This document shows positions 34,714-42,867 of a stretch of 64,000 nt of DNA, in pieces. Origin of the DNA: Desulfovibrio sp. Fe33 (GTDB lineage Bacteria; Desulfobacterota; Desulfovibrionia; Desulfovibrionales; Desulfovibrionaceae); NCBI RefSeq assembly GCF_028532725.1, contig NZ_JAQKGU010000004.1:124001-188000 (forward strand), written 5' to 3'. Position 1 is the stretch's first letter. Each line of letters begins with the position of its first letter. The notes beneath the pieces were generated by a model. That model was not told the origin of the DNA. It was given only the letters and a program-made list of their open reading frames with translations, and made no database searches. The translations under genes were made by a program, and so were the position numbers.

Positions 34714-36078
34714 ATGCGCACTAAAGTCTTTTCGCCGTACTGGATGCCGGTCTGGTTCTTTGCCGGGGCCATACTGATCGGCGCAATCATTCTGCACCTG
34801 GACGTGAGCCACCCCGGCGGCTCGCTGTCCTTTGTGGACGCCGTGTTCACGGCGACTTCGGCCATGTGCGTCACCGGCCTGGCCGTGGTGGATACCGGCT
34901 CCTATTTCTCCACCCTCGGTCTGGACGTCATCCTTGTCCTCATCCAGCTCGGCGGCTTGGGGATCATGACCTTCACTACCCTCATTATCCATCTGCTCGG
35001 ACGGCACGTTTCCCTGACGGACCGGCTTGCCGTGGGTCAATCCCTGCTGCACGACCCGTCCTTCAGCCTTGCCCGGTTTATTGTCCGCGTGGTGGCCTGG
35101 GCCTTTTCCTTCGAAGCTGCGGGGGCCATCTGCCTGTGGCTTTTGGACCCGGTGGGTTTTTCCCCATATTCGGCGGTGTTTCACTCGGTGTCGGCGTTCT
35201 GCAACGCCGGGTTTTCCCTGTATCCCGATTCCCTGACCCAATGGTCCGCGAACGGCGGGGTCAACATGGTCTTTATCGTGCTTATCACGGCCGGAGGGCT
35301 GGGATTCTACGTGCTCAACGAGTGCGGCATTCTGATCTGGAGTGCGATTTTCAGGCGGAACGGACGCCGGCTGGGCCGACCGCGCATGAGCTGGCATACG
35401 TCCATTGTGCTCAAGACCTCCCTTATCCTGGTGGTCGTCGGGACGGTGGTGATATTTGCGGCCGAGGGCGCGGCGGGCAACGCGCCGGATAATTTTCTCG
35501 AACATTTCTGGAACGCCCTGTTCCAGTCGGTGACGTGCCGCACGGCGGGTTTCAACACCGTGGATATCGGCGGCATGACAAATGTGTCTCTGGCCTTCAT
35601 GATGGTCCTGATGTTCATAGGAGGCTCGCCGGGGTCCTGCGCGGGCGGCATCAAGACCACCACCTTCCGCGCCCTGGTCGGCTTCGTCTGGGCGGAGTTC
35701 AGGGGATGGGAGCAGGTGCGCATCGGCCGGTTCGCCCTGGACCAGAAGGCCATGAACAAGGTTGTTTCCCTGGTGACCATGAGTCTGCTCCTGGTGGGAG
35801 CCGGCACCATGGTCCTGACCGCGCTGGAAAGCGGGGACAGTTCCTATCTCATGGCGCGCGGCGAGTTCATCGCCGACATGTTTGAAACCATTTCCGCCTT
35901 TGCGACGGTGGGCCTGTCCACGGGCATGACCCCGTTGCTCAACGACGTCGAGCGGGTGGCGCTCATCGTGCTCATGTTCGTGGGGCGGCTGGGACCGATC
36001 TGGATGCTGTCGGCCCTTCAGAGCTGGCAGACCGAGCGGCGTTTCAAGGTGCCGACCTCCACGCTGCCCTTCGGTTAG
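34714..36078 (+). CDS. ktrB: Potassium uptake protein KtrB (Trk/Ktr family)
   Basis: A 454-residue channel-like transporter with four M1-P-M2 repeats. The four filter segments are TSAMCVTGLAVVDT, SAFCNAGFSL, CRTAGFNTVD and SAFATVGLSTGMTP, each with the conserved glycine for potassium. Length favours KtrB over TrkH. It forms a complex with the KtrA regulatory ring encoded 19 nt downstream. Confidence 0.92.
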   Translation: MRTKVFSPYWMPVWFFAGAILIGAIILHLDVSHPGGSLSFVDAVFTATSAMCVTGLAVVDTGSYFSTLGLDVILVLIQLGGLGIMTFTTLIIHLLGRHVSLTDRLAVGQSLLHDPSFSLARFIVRVVAWAFSFEAAGAICLWLLDPVGFSPYSAVFHSVSAFCNAGFSLYPDSLTQWSANGGVNMVFIVLITAGGLGFYVLNECGILIWSAIFRRNGRRLGRPRMSWHTSIVLKTSLILVVVGTVVIFAAEGAAGNAPDNFLEHFWNALFQSVTCRTAGFNTVDIGGMTNVSLAFMMVLMFIGGSPGSCAGGIKTTTFRALVGFVWAEFRGWEQVRIGRFALDQKAMNKVVSLVTMSLLLVGAGTMVLTALESGDSSYLMARGEFIADMFETISAFATVGLSTGMTPLLNDVERVALIVLMFVGRLGPIWMLSALQSWQTERRFKVPTSTLPFG

Positions 36079-36097
36079 ACGACAAGGAGAAGTTTCA

Positions 36098-36757
36098 ATG
36101 GCTGATAAAAAGGAAATCGCCGTCATCGGCCTGGGCAAGTTCGGGTTCTCCCTGGCCAAGGCCCTGACCGAGCTCGGTCATTCCGTGGTCGGTGTGGATA
36201 TCGACCCCGAGTATGTGCGCCGTGCGCAGGACATCATCGCCCAGGCCTATGAGGCGGACGCGACCGACGAGAAGATGCTCAGCCAGATCGGCATTCAGGA
36301 GTTGGACCGAGTCATCGTTTCCACGGGCGACTCCATGGAAGCGAGCATCCTGGTGGTCCTGAATCTCCAGGCCGTGGGGGTCAAGAATATCTGGGTCAAG
36401 GCCATCAGCGAGGCCCATGAGCGGGTGCTGTACAAGCTCGGGGTGCCTTTTGTGGTTTTCCCGGAGGCGTTTGTCGCGGCTCAGATGGCGAACCGTCTTA
36501 CCGCGCCCGGCCTGCAGGAATACTTCGGGCTCGGCAAGGATGTGGCGGTGCGCGAGATTATCGTGGACAACTGGGTTGGAAAGACCTTGCGTGATCTTGA
36601 GCTGACCAACAAATATCAGGTGCAGGTTATCGCCTTTCGGCTGGCCGGGGAGTCGGAATTCCATTTCGTTCCGCAGGCGGACAGGGCGCTCAAGGCAGGG
36701 GACGTGCTGGTCATTCTCGGCAGGACCGAGGACATCATGCGCGTGGAAAAATATTAG
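36098..36757 (+). CDS. ktrA: Potassium uptake regulator KtrA
   Basis: A 219-residue cytoplasmic RCK protein. The N-terminal Rossmann domain has AVIGLGKFGFSLAKAL and GVDIDPEYV for ATP/ADP or NAD binding. The C-terminal RCK_C part (VAVREIIVDNWVGKTLRDL onward) may bind a second ligand such as cyclic di-AMP. It gates KtrB and sits just behind it. Confidence 0.92.
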   Translation: MADKKEIAVIGLGKFGFSLAKALTELGHSVVGVDIDPEYVRRAQDIIAQAYEADATDEKMLSQIGIQELDRVIVSTGDSMEASILVVLNLQAVGVKNIWVKAISEAHERVLYKLGVPFVVFPEAFVAAQMANRLTAPGLQEYFGLGKDVAVREIIVDNWVGKTLRDLELTNKYQVQVIAFRLAGESEFHFVPQADRALKAGDVLVILGRTEDIMRVEKY

Positions 36758-36774
36758 TCAGGCATGGAGCGAGT

Positions 36775-37839
36775 ATGAGCGGCAACACCTTCGGGCACAT
36801 TTTTCGGCTGACCACCTTCGGCGAGTCCCATGGCGCGGGCCTGGGCGGCGTGGTGGACGGCTGTCCCCCGGGCATTCCCCTGGACGAATCCATCATTCAG
36901 CTTGAGCTGGACAGGCGCAAGCCGGGCCAGGGAGGACTCGCCTCGACAACCCGCCGGGAGCCGGACCAGGTGCGCATCCTGTCAGGCGTGTTCGAGGGCC
37001 GGACCACCGGCACGCCCATCGGCTTTTTCGTGGAGAACACCAACCAGCGTTCTCACGATTATTCCAAGATCAAGGACGTTTTCCGCCCCGGCCACGCGGA
37101 CTTCACCTACAATGCCAAGTACGGCTTTCGCGATTATCGCGGTGGCGGACGCTCCTCGGGACGCGAGACCGTGTCCCGCGTGGCGGGCGGGGCCATCGCC
37201 CAGGAACTGCTTCGGCTCGAAGGCATTTCCATCCACGCCTATACCGTCGAACTGGGCGGTATTCCGGCCGAGGTGAGGGATTACGAAAACGCGCAGGACA
37301 GGCCCTATTTCAGTCCGGACCCGGATGTGGTCGAAACGTGGAACGAGCGCGTCACCGAGGTCCGCGACGACGAGGACACGTTGGGCGGCGTGGTCGAGGT
37401 CCGCGTCACCGGTCTTCCCGCCGGTCTCGGGGAGCCTGTCTTCGGCAAGTTCGACGCCCGCGTCGCCGGAGCGTTGATGTCCGTGGGCGCCGTCAAGGGC
37501 GTGGAGATAGGTTCCGGCATGGCCGCGGCGCGTTCGCTGGGCAGCCTGAACAATGACCCCATCGGTCCGGACGGCTTCCTTTCCAACAACGCGGGCGGCA
37601 TTCTCGGCGGCATATCTTCCGGCCAGGACGTCATCGCCAGGGCCTACGTCAAACCCATCCCGTCCATTCTCCAAGAACAGCGGACCGTCACCACCAAGGG
37701 CGAACCGACTTTCATCATGGTCGGCGGCCGTCACGACATCAGCGCGATCCCTCGCATCAACCCGGTACTCAAGGCCATGATGGCCCTGACCGTCGCGGAC
37801 CTTCTGCTCCTCGACAGGCGGCTGGGCGTGCGCGAGTAA
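36775..37839 (+). CDS. aroC: Chorismate synthase
   Basis: A 354-residue FMN-dependent enzyme converting EPSP to chorismate. GNTFGHIFRLTTFGESHGAG, RPGHADFTYNAKYGFRDYRGGGRSSGRET and NNAGGILGGISSGQDV are the family signatures, including the catalytic histidines. It follows ktrA by 17 nt, so two shikimate-pathway genes flank the potassium transporter in what looks like one operon. Confidence 0.96.
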   Translation: MSGNTFGHIFRLTTFGESHGAGLGGVVDGCPPGIPLDESIIQLELDRRKPGQGGLASTTRREPDQVRILSGVFEGRTTGTPIGFFVENTNQRSHDYSKIKDVFRPGHADFTYNAKYGFRDYRGGGRSSGRETVSRVAGGAIAQELLRLEGISIHAYTVELGGIPAEVRDYENAQDRPYFSPDPDVVETWNERVTEVRDDEDTLGGVVEVRVTGLPAGLGEPVFGKFDARVAGALMSVGAVKGVEIGSGMAAARSLGSLNNDPIGPDGFLSNNAGGILGGISSGQDVIARAYVKPIPSILQEQRTVTTKGEPTFIMVGGRHDISAIPRINPVLKAMMALTVADLLLLDRRLGVRE

Positions 37840-37857
37840 TCGTCGTTTGCAGAACGT

Positions 37858-37902
37858 AAAAAACGGGGCCGACGCATCTCAATGCGTCGGCCCCGTTTTC
37901 TT
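37858..37902. terminator. Bidirectional terminator after aroC
   Basis: A perfect 18-bp stem (37860-37877 with 37882-37899) has loop ctca and A- and T-runs at its base. It separates aroC from the convergent DUF2238 gene. Confidence 0.93.
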
Positions 37903-37916
37903 TACCTGGTGCGTAC

Positions 37917-38528
37917 TCAGGCTCTCTCGGGCTTGATGCCGGAAAAGACGAAGAGAATCAGCGCCGTGACCGCGCCCAGCGTGTCGCAGAGCATGTCGGT
38001 CTGGGCGTCCCAGATGTCGCCCTGGGAGCCGAGAAACTCGATGCCCGCTTCGCCGCCCGCCAGCACGGCGTACCACCACTCGATGATCTCGTAACCGGCG
38101 GCCAGGGCCATGATGGCGAACAGGGAGAAGAGATGGACCACCACCGGCTTCGCCAGGTTCCTGCGGGTCAGGAATTCCGCGATGGGAAAGGCATAGAAGC
38201 CTATGGAGTAGTGTCCCAGCCGGTCGAAGTGGTTACGCTCGAAGCCGAACAGGTCGGTGATGAAGTCGAAGGGCACGTTGGCGAAAGTGTAGTGGCCGCC
38301 GATGGTGTGCAGGACCAGCCAACAGGCCATGAGGGCATAGGCTAGGTTGGAGAAGCGGAAGGCCCGGTAGGTGGCGGCCAAGAGCAGGAAGGCCGCCATG
38401 ACCGGAATGTTCTCGGCCCACCATACGTCTCGCATGACGGGGTTCACCGCCAGCGCCGTCCAGAGAACGAGAAACGCGGCGGCCAGGCCGTGGGGGAACC
38501 AGCGAGACAGGACGGATTCGTTTCCCAT
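37917..38528 (-). CDS. DUF2238 (YjdF-like) membrane protein
   Basis: A 203-residue membrane protein with about six hydrophobic segments. HTIGGHYTFANVPF, HFDRLGHYSIGFYAFPIAEFL and GYEIIEWWYAVLAG, SQGDIWDAQTDMLCDTLGA are typical of DUF2238. Several conserved His, Asp and Glu residues could bind metal. The biochemical role is unknown. It begins 3 nt after the YbjQ-like gene. Confidence 0.82.
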   Translation of the reverse strand: MGNESVLSRWFPHGLAAAFLVLWTALAVNPVMRDVWWAENIPVMAAFLLLAATYRAFRFSNLAYALMACWLVLHTIGGHYTFANVPFDFITDLFGFERNHFDRLGHYSIGFYAFPIAEFLTRRNLAKPVVVHLFSLFAIMALAAGYEIIEWWYAVLAGGEAGIEFLGSQGDIWDAQTDMLCDTLGAVTALILFVFSGIKPERA

Positions 38529-38531
38529 GTC

Positions 38532-38870
38532 TTACTTGAGCTTTTTCAGGCGGACCGCCGTGCCGTAGCAGGAGTAGTACTTGTCGCCCTCGGGATGGAA
38601 GGCCACGGACTCGCGGTAGCCGACGATGGCGTCGGCGTTGACGTCCACGGCCTGGGCCATGAGGCCGTAGAAAGCGTTGTCGAAGACGTAGCTGCGGCAG
38701 ACCAGAAGTCCGAAAGCGGACTGGATGTCGCGGCCCGGCACGCCTTCGGTGGTGACGATCTTCATCTTCCCGGCCATGTAAATGTCCCTGGCCACAGTCA
38801 GGCGCTGGTCCGTACTGATGTCGTCCTTGTCTGTTGCCTGTTTCCTGGGCGAACCGAATATAAACGCCAT
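38532..38870 (-). CDS. YbjQ-like (UPF0145) protein
   Basis: A 112-residue protein resembling YbjQ, whose family forms pentamers and is annotated as putative heavy-metal binding. KMKIVTTEGVPGRDI and ADAIVGYRESVAF fit the family core. I chose the ATG at 38870 with GGGGAG 5 nt before. It is in an operon with the DUF2238 gene. Confidence 0.72.
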   Translation of the reverse strand: MAFIFGSPRKQATDKDDISTDQRLTVARDIYMAGKMKIVTTEGVPGRDIQSAFGLLVCRSYVFDNAFYGLMAQAVDVNADAIVGYRESVAFHPEGDKYYSCYGTAVRLKKLK

Positions 38871-39064
38871 GCGTCTCCCCTCGATGTAGGTAACTGAAAG
38901 TTGTCGTTCGCGATTTGTAGCGCACCGGGAGACGGGGGGCAACCCTTTGGACGGGCTGCCGGAAGCTTGGGGCCGACCTGATGGCGTCCGGGGACCACGG
39001 CATTGAGGCTCTCGGCGTGTTTTCCTCGACGAGGCAAAGCGGCCGGGGCCGGTCTGGATTGGGC

Positions 39065-39106
39065 AAGAAAAAAGAGAGGCCGGTATCACCGGCCTCTCTT
39101 TTTTTT
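39065..39106 (-). terminator. Terminator of the M16 peptidase gene
   Basis: A 17-bp stem (39068-39084 with 39088-39104) has loop atc and six Ts on the minus strand, just after the peptidase stop. The plus strand also has a T-run. Confidence 0.9.
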
Positions 39107-39119
39107 GTTGTCATGGCGA

Positions 39120-41834
39120 CTACGGAGTGACCTTCATGAGGTACGCCTTGGCCGGATCGAGGTATTCCTTGACCATGGCCTGGATTTCGGCGGGGGTGAC
39201 GGTCTGGGCCCGTTCGATGAGCTTCCGCTCGTAGTCGAGGTCGAAGCCTCGCGATTGGAGGCTGGCGGCCTCGCGGCTGCGGGAAAGCAGGGATTGATGT
39301 TCCTGGTAGTAATCGCCGGTGAGGATGTTTCGCGCACGGTCGATCTCGTCCTGCGGCAGGGCATTGGCGGCCAGTTCGCCCAGCACCTTGTGGAATCCGG
39401 CGATGGACTGGTCGACCTTATCCGGGCCAGTACCGATGTAAAGGGCCATGAACCCGGTGTTGCGGCTCTGCCAGAGCATGGCGGTGACCGTGTAGGCAAG
39501 CCCCTGCTTGTCGCGCAGGTCGCGGAAGAGCAGCCCGGACTGGCCCGCCAGGGCGGCGCGCAGCAGTTCGAGCTTGGACGAAGCCTCCAGGTCGGTCTTG
39601 CCCGGGGTGGGGAAGACCATCAGGAGGTGCGCCTGGTTCCGGTCGGGCAGGTGCAGGGCCTCTTCCTTCTCGGCTCCCCATTCGGGATTGGCGAAGGTAT
39701 ATTCGCCGGTGGGCGCGGTCAGCGTTTGGGCTATGCGCTCGGCAAAGGCCTCCATGGACGCCTGATCGAACCGGCCGCACACGGCCAGGGTGAAGGGTTG
39801 CATGGACTGGATGCCCCAGAACCGCATGATGTCGGCGGTGGTGAACTGCTCGACGCCTTCGGGAGTGCCCTGATGAAGCAGGGCGTAAGGGCCGGTCTTG
39901 TAGAGGAACGGGAAGAGATGCCGGAAGGCCAGGCCGAGGGGCCTGTCCTCGCTTTGCTTGATGGCCGCGATCTGGTCCTGCTTGGCCCGGTCCACCTCGG
40001 TCTGGTTGAAGGCCGGAGAGGTCAGGGTGTCGGCGATGACCGGGAGCACCTGATCGGTGAACCGGGTGGGGAACTTGGCCTCCAGGGCGAAGACGTTGCG
40101 TCCGGCGGTGGAGCCGAGGCTGGCCGCATGGTCGGACAGGAAATCCTGCAATTCGGTGGCGGACATCTGCAAGGTTCCCCTGGTCAGGGTGCTGGCGGTC
40201 AGGGCGGCCAATCCCTGCTGGGAGGGGGTGAGTTCGCCGTCGCCGCCGGTCCAGTACATGGACATGGCCGTGTAGGGCAGGGTGTCGTCGGGCAGGAGGA
40301 TCAGCTTGGAGCCGCCGGGCAGGGCGACTTCGGCCGGACCCGCGGCCTGTTCCGCGGCCTGCTTGGCTTCGGCCGCCTTTTTGCTGGGCCAGTTGGCCTT
40401 GGTGATGCCGGTCAAACCTTCGGCGGATACCTCGGCGTTTTCGGGCGTGAGCACGGCCAGGGCGAGACGGTCCGGCCGGATGTATTCGTCGAACAGCCGC
40501 TTGAGCTCGGCGCGGTTCACCTGGCTCAGCGCGAAGAGATAGTTCTTTTCGGCCTGCTCGCCGTTGTCGAGGAATTGGAAATAGCCGAGCTTGCCCGCCA
40601 GGCCGGACAGGGTCTCCTTGGCCAGGAACAGGCTGTTTTCAAGGTTCAGGCGGGCGCGTTCGATTTCGCGGTCGGTGAAGTCCGCCGGATCGAAGGAAGC
40701 CATCTCCTTGTTAAGCTCGGTCCAGAACTCGTCGACCTTGTCGGCGTCGAGCACGGCATGGACGTAGAGCATCCCGCCGCGTTCGAGGGAGAGCGGCGCG
40801 ATGGAGATGTCGTCCACCATCTGCTTCTCATATTTGAAAGTCCTGTAGAGCCGCGAAGTGTCGTCGCCGCCCATGAGCTGGCAGAGCATCTCCAGGCCCG
40901 GGATTTCGGCCGAGGTCCCGTAGGGGATGGGGAAGGCCGCCCCCATGTAGACCTTGTTCCACTTGCCGGTCAGCTTGACCGCCTGCGGACCTTCGCCCGC
41001 CTCGGGGATGGGCAGGGGCGCGGGCGGGGTGAAGGAGCGGGTGTTGGAGAGGCCGCCGACCAACTCGTTCGCCTCGGCCAGGATCTTGTCGGGATCGACC
41101 TTGCCGACCACGGCCAGGAGCATGGACTGCGGCTGGTAGTGGGTGGCGATGTACTGCTTTATCTGCGGCCGGGTGAGGCCCGATACCGTGTCGCGGAAGC
41201 CGATGATCGGCCATTCGTAGCTGGTGTCCTTCCAGACCATGGACTGGAGGGTCTTGAACAGCTTGCTGGTGGGCGTGTCTTCGCCGCGCTCAAGCTCTTC
41301 GAGGACGACCTTCTTTTCGCTTTCCAGCTCCTTGGGATCAATGGTCTGGTGGAAGGCCATGTCCGTGACCACGTCCATGCCGAGTTTCCATTGGGTTTCG
41401 GGCACTTCGACGTAGTAGACGGTGTAGTCGAAGCTGGTGGCCGCGTTCAGGCTGCCTCCCACGGATTCGATCTGCCGGGCTGTTTCGCCGGGGCCTCGGT
41501 TGTCGGTGCCCTTGAAGACCATGTGCTCAAGCAGATGGCTGATGCCCGCGATTTCGGGCGTTTCGTAGGCGCTGCCCGCGTGGACGTAGAGGCGGACGTT
41601 GACCAGCGGAAACCTGTCGTCCTCCTTGATGAGCACGGTCAGGCCGTTCTTGAGCTTGACGATGTGCGTCGCGCCCTGGTCGTCACCGTCCAGGGAGGGG
41701 AGGGTAGCCGCTGTGGCGGTCTGGGATGCCGGGGTCGGGGAGGAAACGGTTTCGGTTCTTTTATTCATAGTCGCGGTTTGGCAGGCCGCAAGGATCAGCG
41801 TGAGCCCTGCGAGCAGTAACAGTTTTCGGAACAT
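39120..41834 (-). CDS. M16-family zinc peptidase lipoprotein
   Basis: A 904-residue pitrilysin-like peptidase. The signal peptide ends at lipobox LAAC with Cys18 as lipidation site, so it is anchored in the cell envelope. The inverted zinc motif HLLEH is at residues 100-104 and the distal zinc glutamate is in EKKVVLEELERGED about 75 residues later. Four M16 lobes are expected; the second half lacks a zinc motif. Likely degrades peptides or processes exported proteins. GGAG lies 8 nt before the ATG. Confidence 0.9.
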   Translation of the reverse strand: MFRKLLLLAGLTLILAACQTATMNKRTETVSSPTPASQTATAATLPSLDGDDQGATHIVKLKNGLTVLIKEDDRFPLVNVRLYVHAGSAYETPEIAGISHLLEHMVFKGTDNRGPGETARQIESVGGSLNAATSFDYTVYYVEVPETQWKLGMDVVTDMAFHQTIDPKELESEKKVVLEELERGEDTPTSKLFKTLQSMVWKDTSYEWPIIGFRDTVSGLTRPQIKQYIATHYQPQSMLLAVVGKVDPDKILAEANELVGGLSNTRSFTPPAPLPIPEAGEGPQAVKLTGKWNKVYMGAAFPIPYGTSAEIPGLEMLCQLMGGDDTSRLYRTFKYEKQMVDDISIAPLSLERGGMLYVHAVLDADKVDEFWTELNKEMASFDPADFTDREIERARLNLENSLFLAKETLSGLAGKLGYFQFLDNGEQAEKNYLFALSQVNRAELKRLFDEYIRPDRLALAVLTPENAEVSAEGLTGITKANWPSKKAAEAKQAAEQAAGPAEVALPGGSKLILLPDDTLPYTAMSMYWTGGDGELTPSQQGLAALTASTLTRGTLQMSATELQDFLSDHAASLGSTAGRNVFALEAKFPTRFTDQVLPVIADTLTSPAFNQTEVDRAKQDQIAAIKQSEDRPLGLAFRHLFPFLYKTGPYALLHQGTPEGVEQFTTADIMRFWGIQSMQPFTLAVCGRFDQASMEAFAERIAQTLTAPTGEYTFANPEWGAEKEEALHLPDRNQAHLLMVFPTPGKTDLEASSKLELLRAALAGQSGLLFRDLRDKQGLAYTVTAMLWQSRNTGFMALYIGTGPDKVDQSIAGFHKVLGELAANALPQDEIDRARNILTGDYYQEHQSLLSRSREAASLQSRGFDLDYERKLIERAQTVTPAEIQAMVKEYLDPAKAYLMKVTP

Positions 41835-42203
41835 GGATACGACTCCATAAAGTTGGTCTTACTTTTTGCGGTCGCATTGAATCGATTTCAATACGGCCAA
41901 TAAGGTAAGTCCTGGTGCCGGAATGGCAAGTCGGCGGAAGGGGCCACAGCCGGAGCAGAGTGACCCTACCCGAGCCTGCCTGAAATGGAAACCGGAAAAG
42001 GGGACGGTAAGCGTTGCCGTTTCCGGAGCGGGAAAAGGGAGCCGCGGCGCGTTTCCCGAAGGGGTATTCCGTTTTCGTTTTCTCGCCCGGCGGTGAGGAG
42101 TCGATGAGATGACCTTGGAGATATTGACAGAATTCTTTTTTCCGGCCTACGTATGCAAACGATTATCCAAGGTGTTTCCGTATCCAACCAAACGGAGGAA
42201 TGA
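41835..42203. other. Divergent region before the frd operon
   Basis: About 370 nt between the peptidase and frdC. A palindrome attgaa-tcgat-ttcaat at 41876-41892 is operator-like and lies about 40-60 nt before the peptidase start. The remainder holds no recognised gene or RNA. Confidence 0.4.
42124..42153 (+). promoter_or_regulatory. Weak candidate promoter of the frd operon
   Basis: A perfect TTGACA at 42124-42129 is followed 18 nt later by TACGTA, a poor -10. It is 50 nt upstream of frdC, at a plausible distance. Confidence 0.3.
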
Positions 42204-42854
42204 ATGTCCATAAGTTACGCGCCGGCTGGCAAAACCGGCAAGTGGGACGGTGTCCTGGATTGGCTGCAAATGCTGTCCGGCGTCAGCCTGATTCTATTCA
42301 TGTGGTGCCACATGCTGCTGGTTTCCAGCGTGGTCATCAGTCCCCGGCTCATGAACGCCATTGCCGAGTTTTTCGAAGCGACCAGAATGGCCCAGGTGGG
42401 CGGCCCGCTTATTTTTCTCGTTTTCCTGACGCACTTCGTTCTGGCCGCCCGCAAGATTCCCTTTCATTCCGAAGGACAGAAGACCATCTGGCAACATGCC
42501 CGGATGATGCACCATGGCGATACCTGGCTTTGGGTGATCCAGGTGGTTTCGGCCATGCTCATCCTGGTCATGGGCTCCATTCATATGTGGGTGGTCCTGA
42601 CCGACCTGCCCATTACGGCCGCCAAGTCCGCAGCCCGCGTCCAGAGCGGGTTCTGGGCCGTCTTTTATTTGTTCCTGCTCCCCCTCGCCGAACTGCACGT
42701 GGGCATCGGCTTCTATCGCATCGGGGTCAAGTGGGGATTCGTCAAGGATCGGGAGCGCGGCAAGTTCAAGCGCGGCGAGAACCTGCTCACCTTCATATTC
42801 ATCGGCATCGGCCTGATTACCCTGGGCCGTTTCCTTTTCCTGAGCGTCAACTAA
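42204..42854 (+). CDS. frdC: Fumarate reductase/succinate dehydrogenase cytochrome b
   Basis: A 216-residue membrane anchor with five hydrophobic helices, of the Wolinella-type diheme family. Histidines 36, 77, 127 and 165 lie on four different helices with spacing like the four heme ligands of Wolinella FrdC. It passes electrons between menaquinone and the FrdAB catalytic dimer. GGAGG lies 6 nt before the ATG. It is the first gene of frdCAB. Confidence 0.92.
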   Translation: MSISYAPAGKTGKWDGVLDWLQMLSGVSLILFMWCHMLLVSSVVISPRLMNAIAEFFEATRMAQVGGPLIFLVFLTHFVLAARKIPFHSEGQKTIWQHARMMHHGDTWLWVIQVVSAMLILVMGSIHMWVVLTDLPITAAKSAARVQSGFWAVFYLFLLPLAELHVGIGFYRIGVKWGFVKDRERGKFKRGENLLTFIFIGIGLITLGRFLFLSVN

Positions 42855-42867
42855 CGGAGAATACGCC

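Noticed and set aside
39003-41819. A 938-codon plus-strand open frame
   Set aside because: Antisense shadow of the M16 peptidase; low-complexity Gly/Leu/Val composition and no motif.
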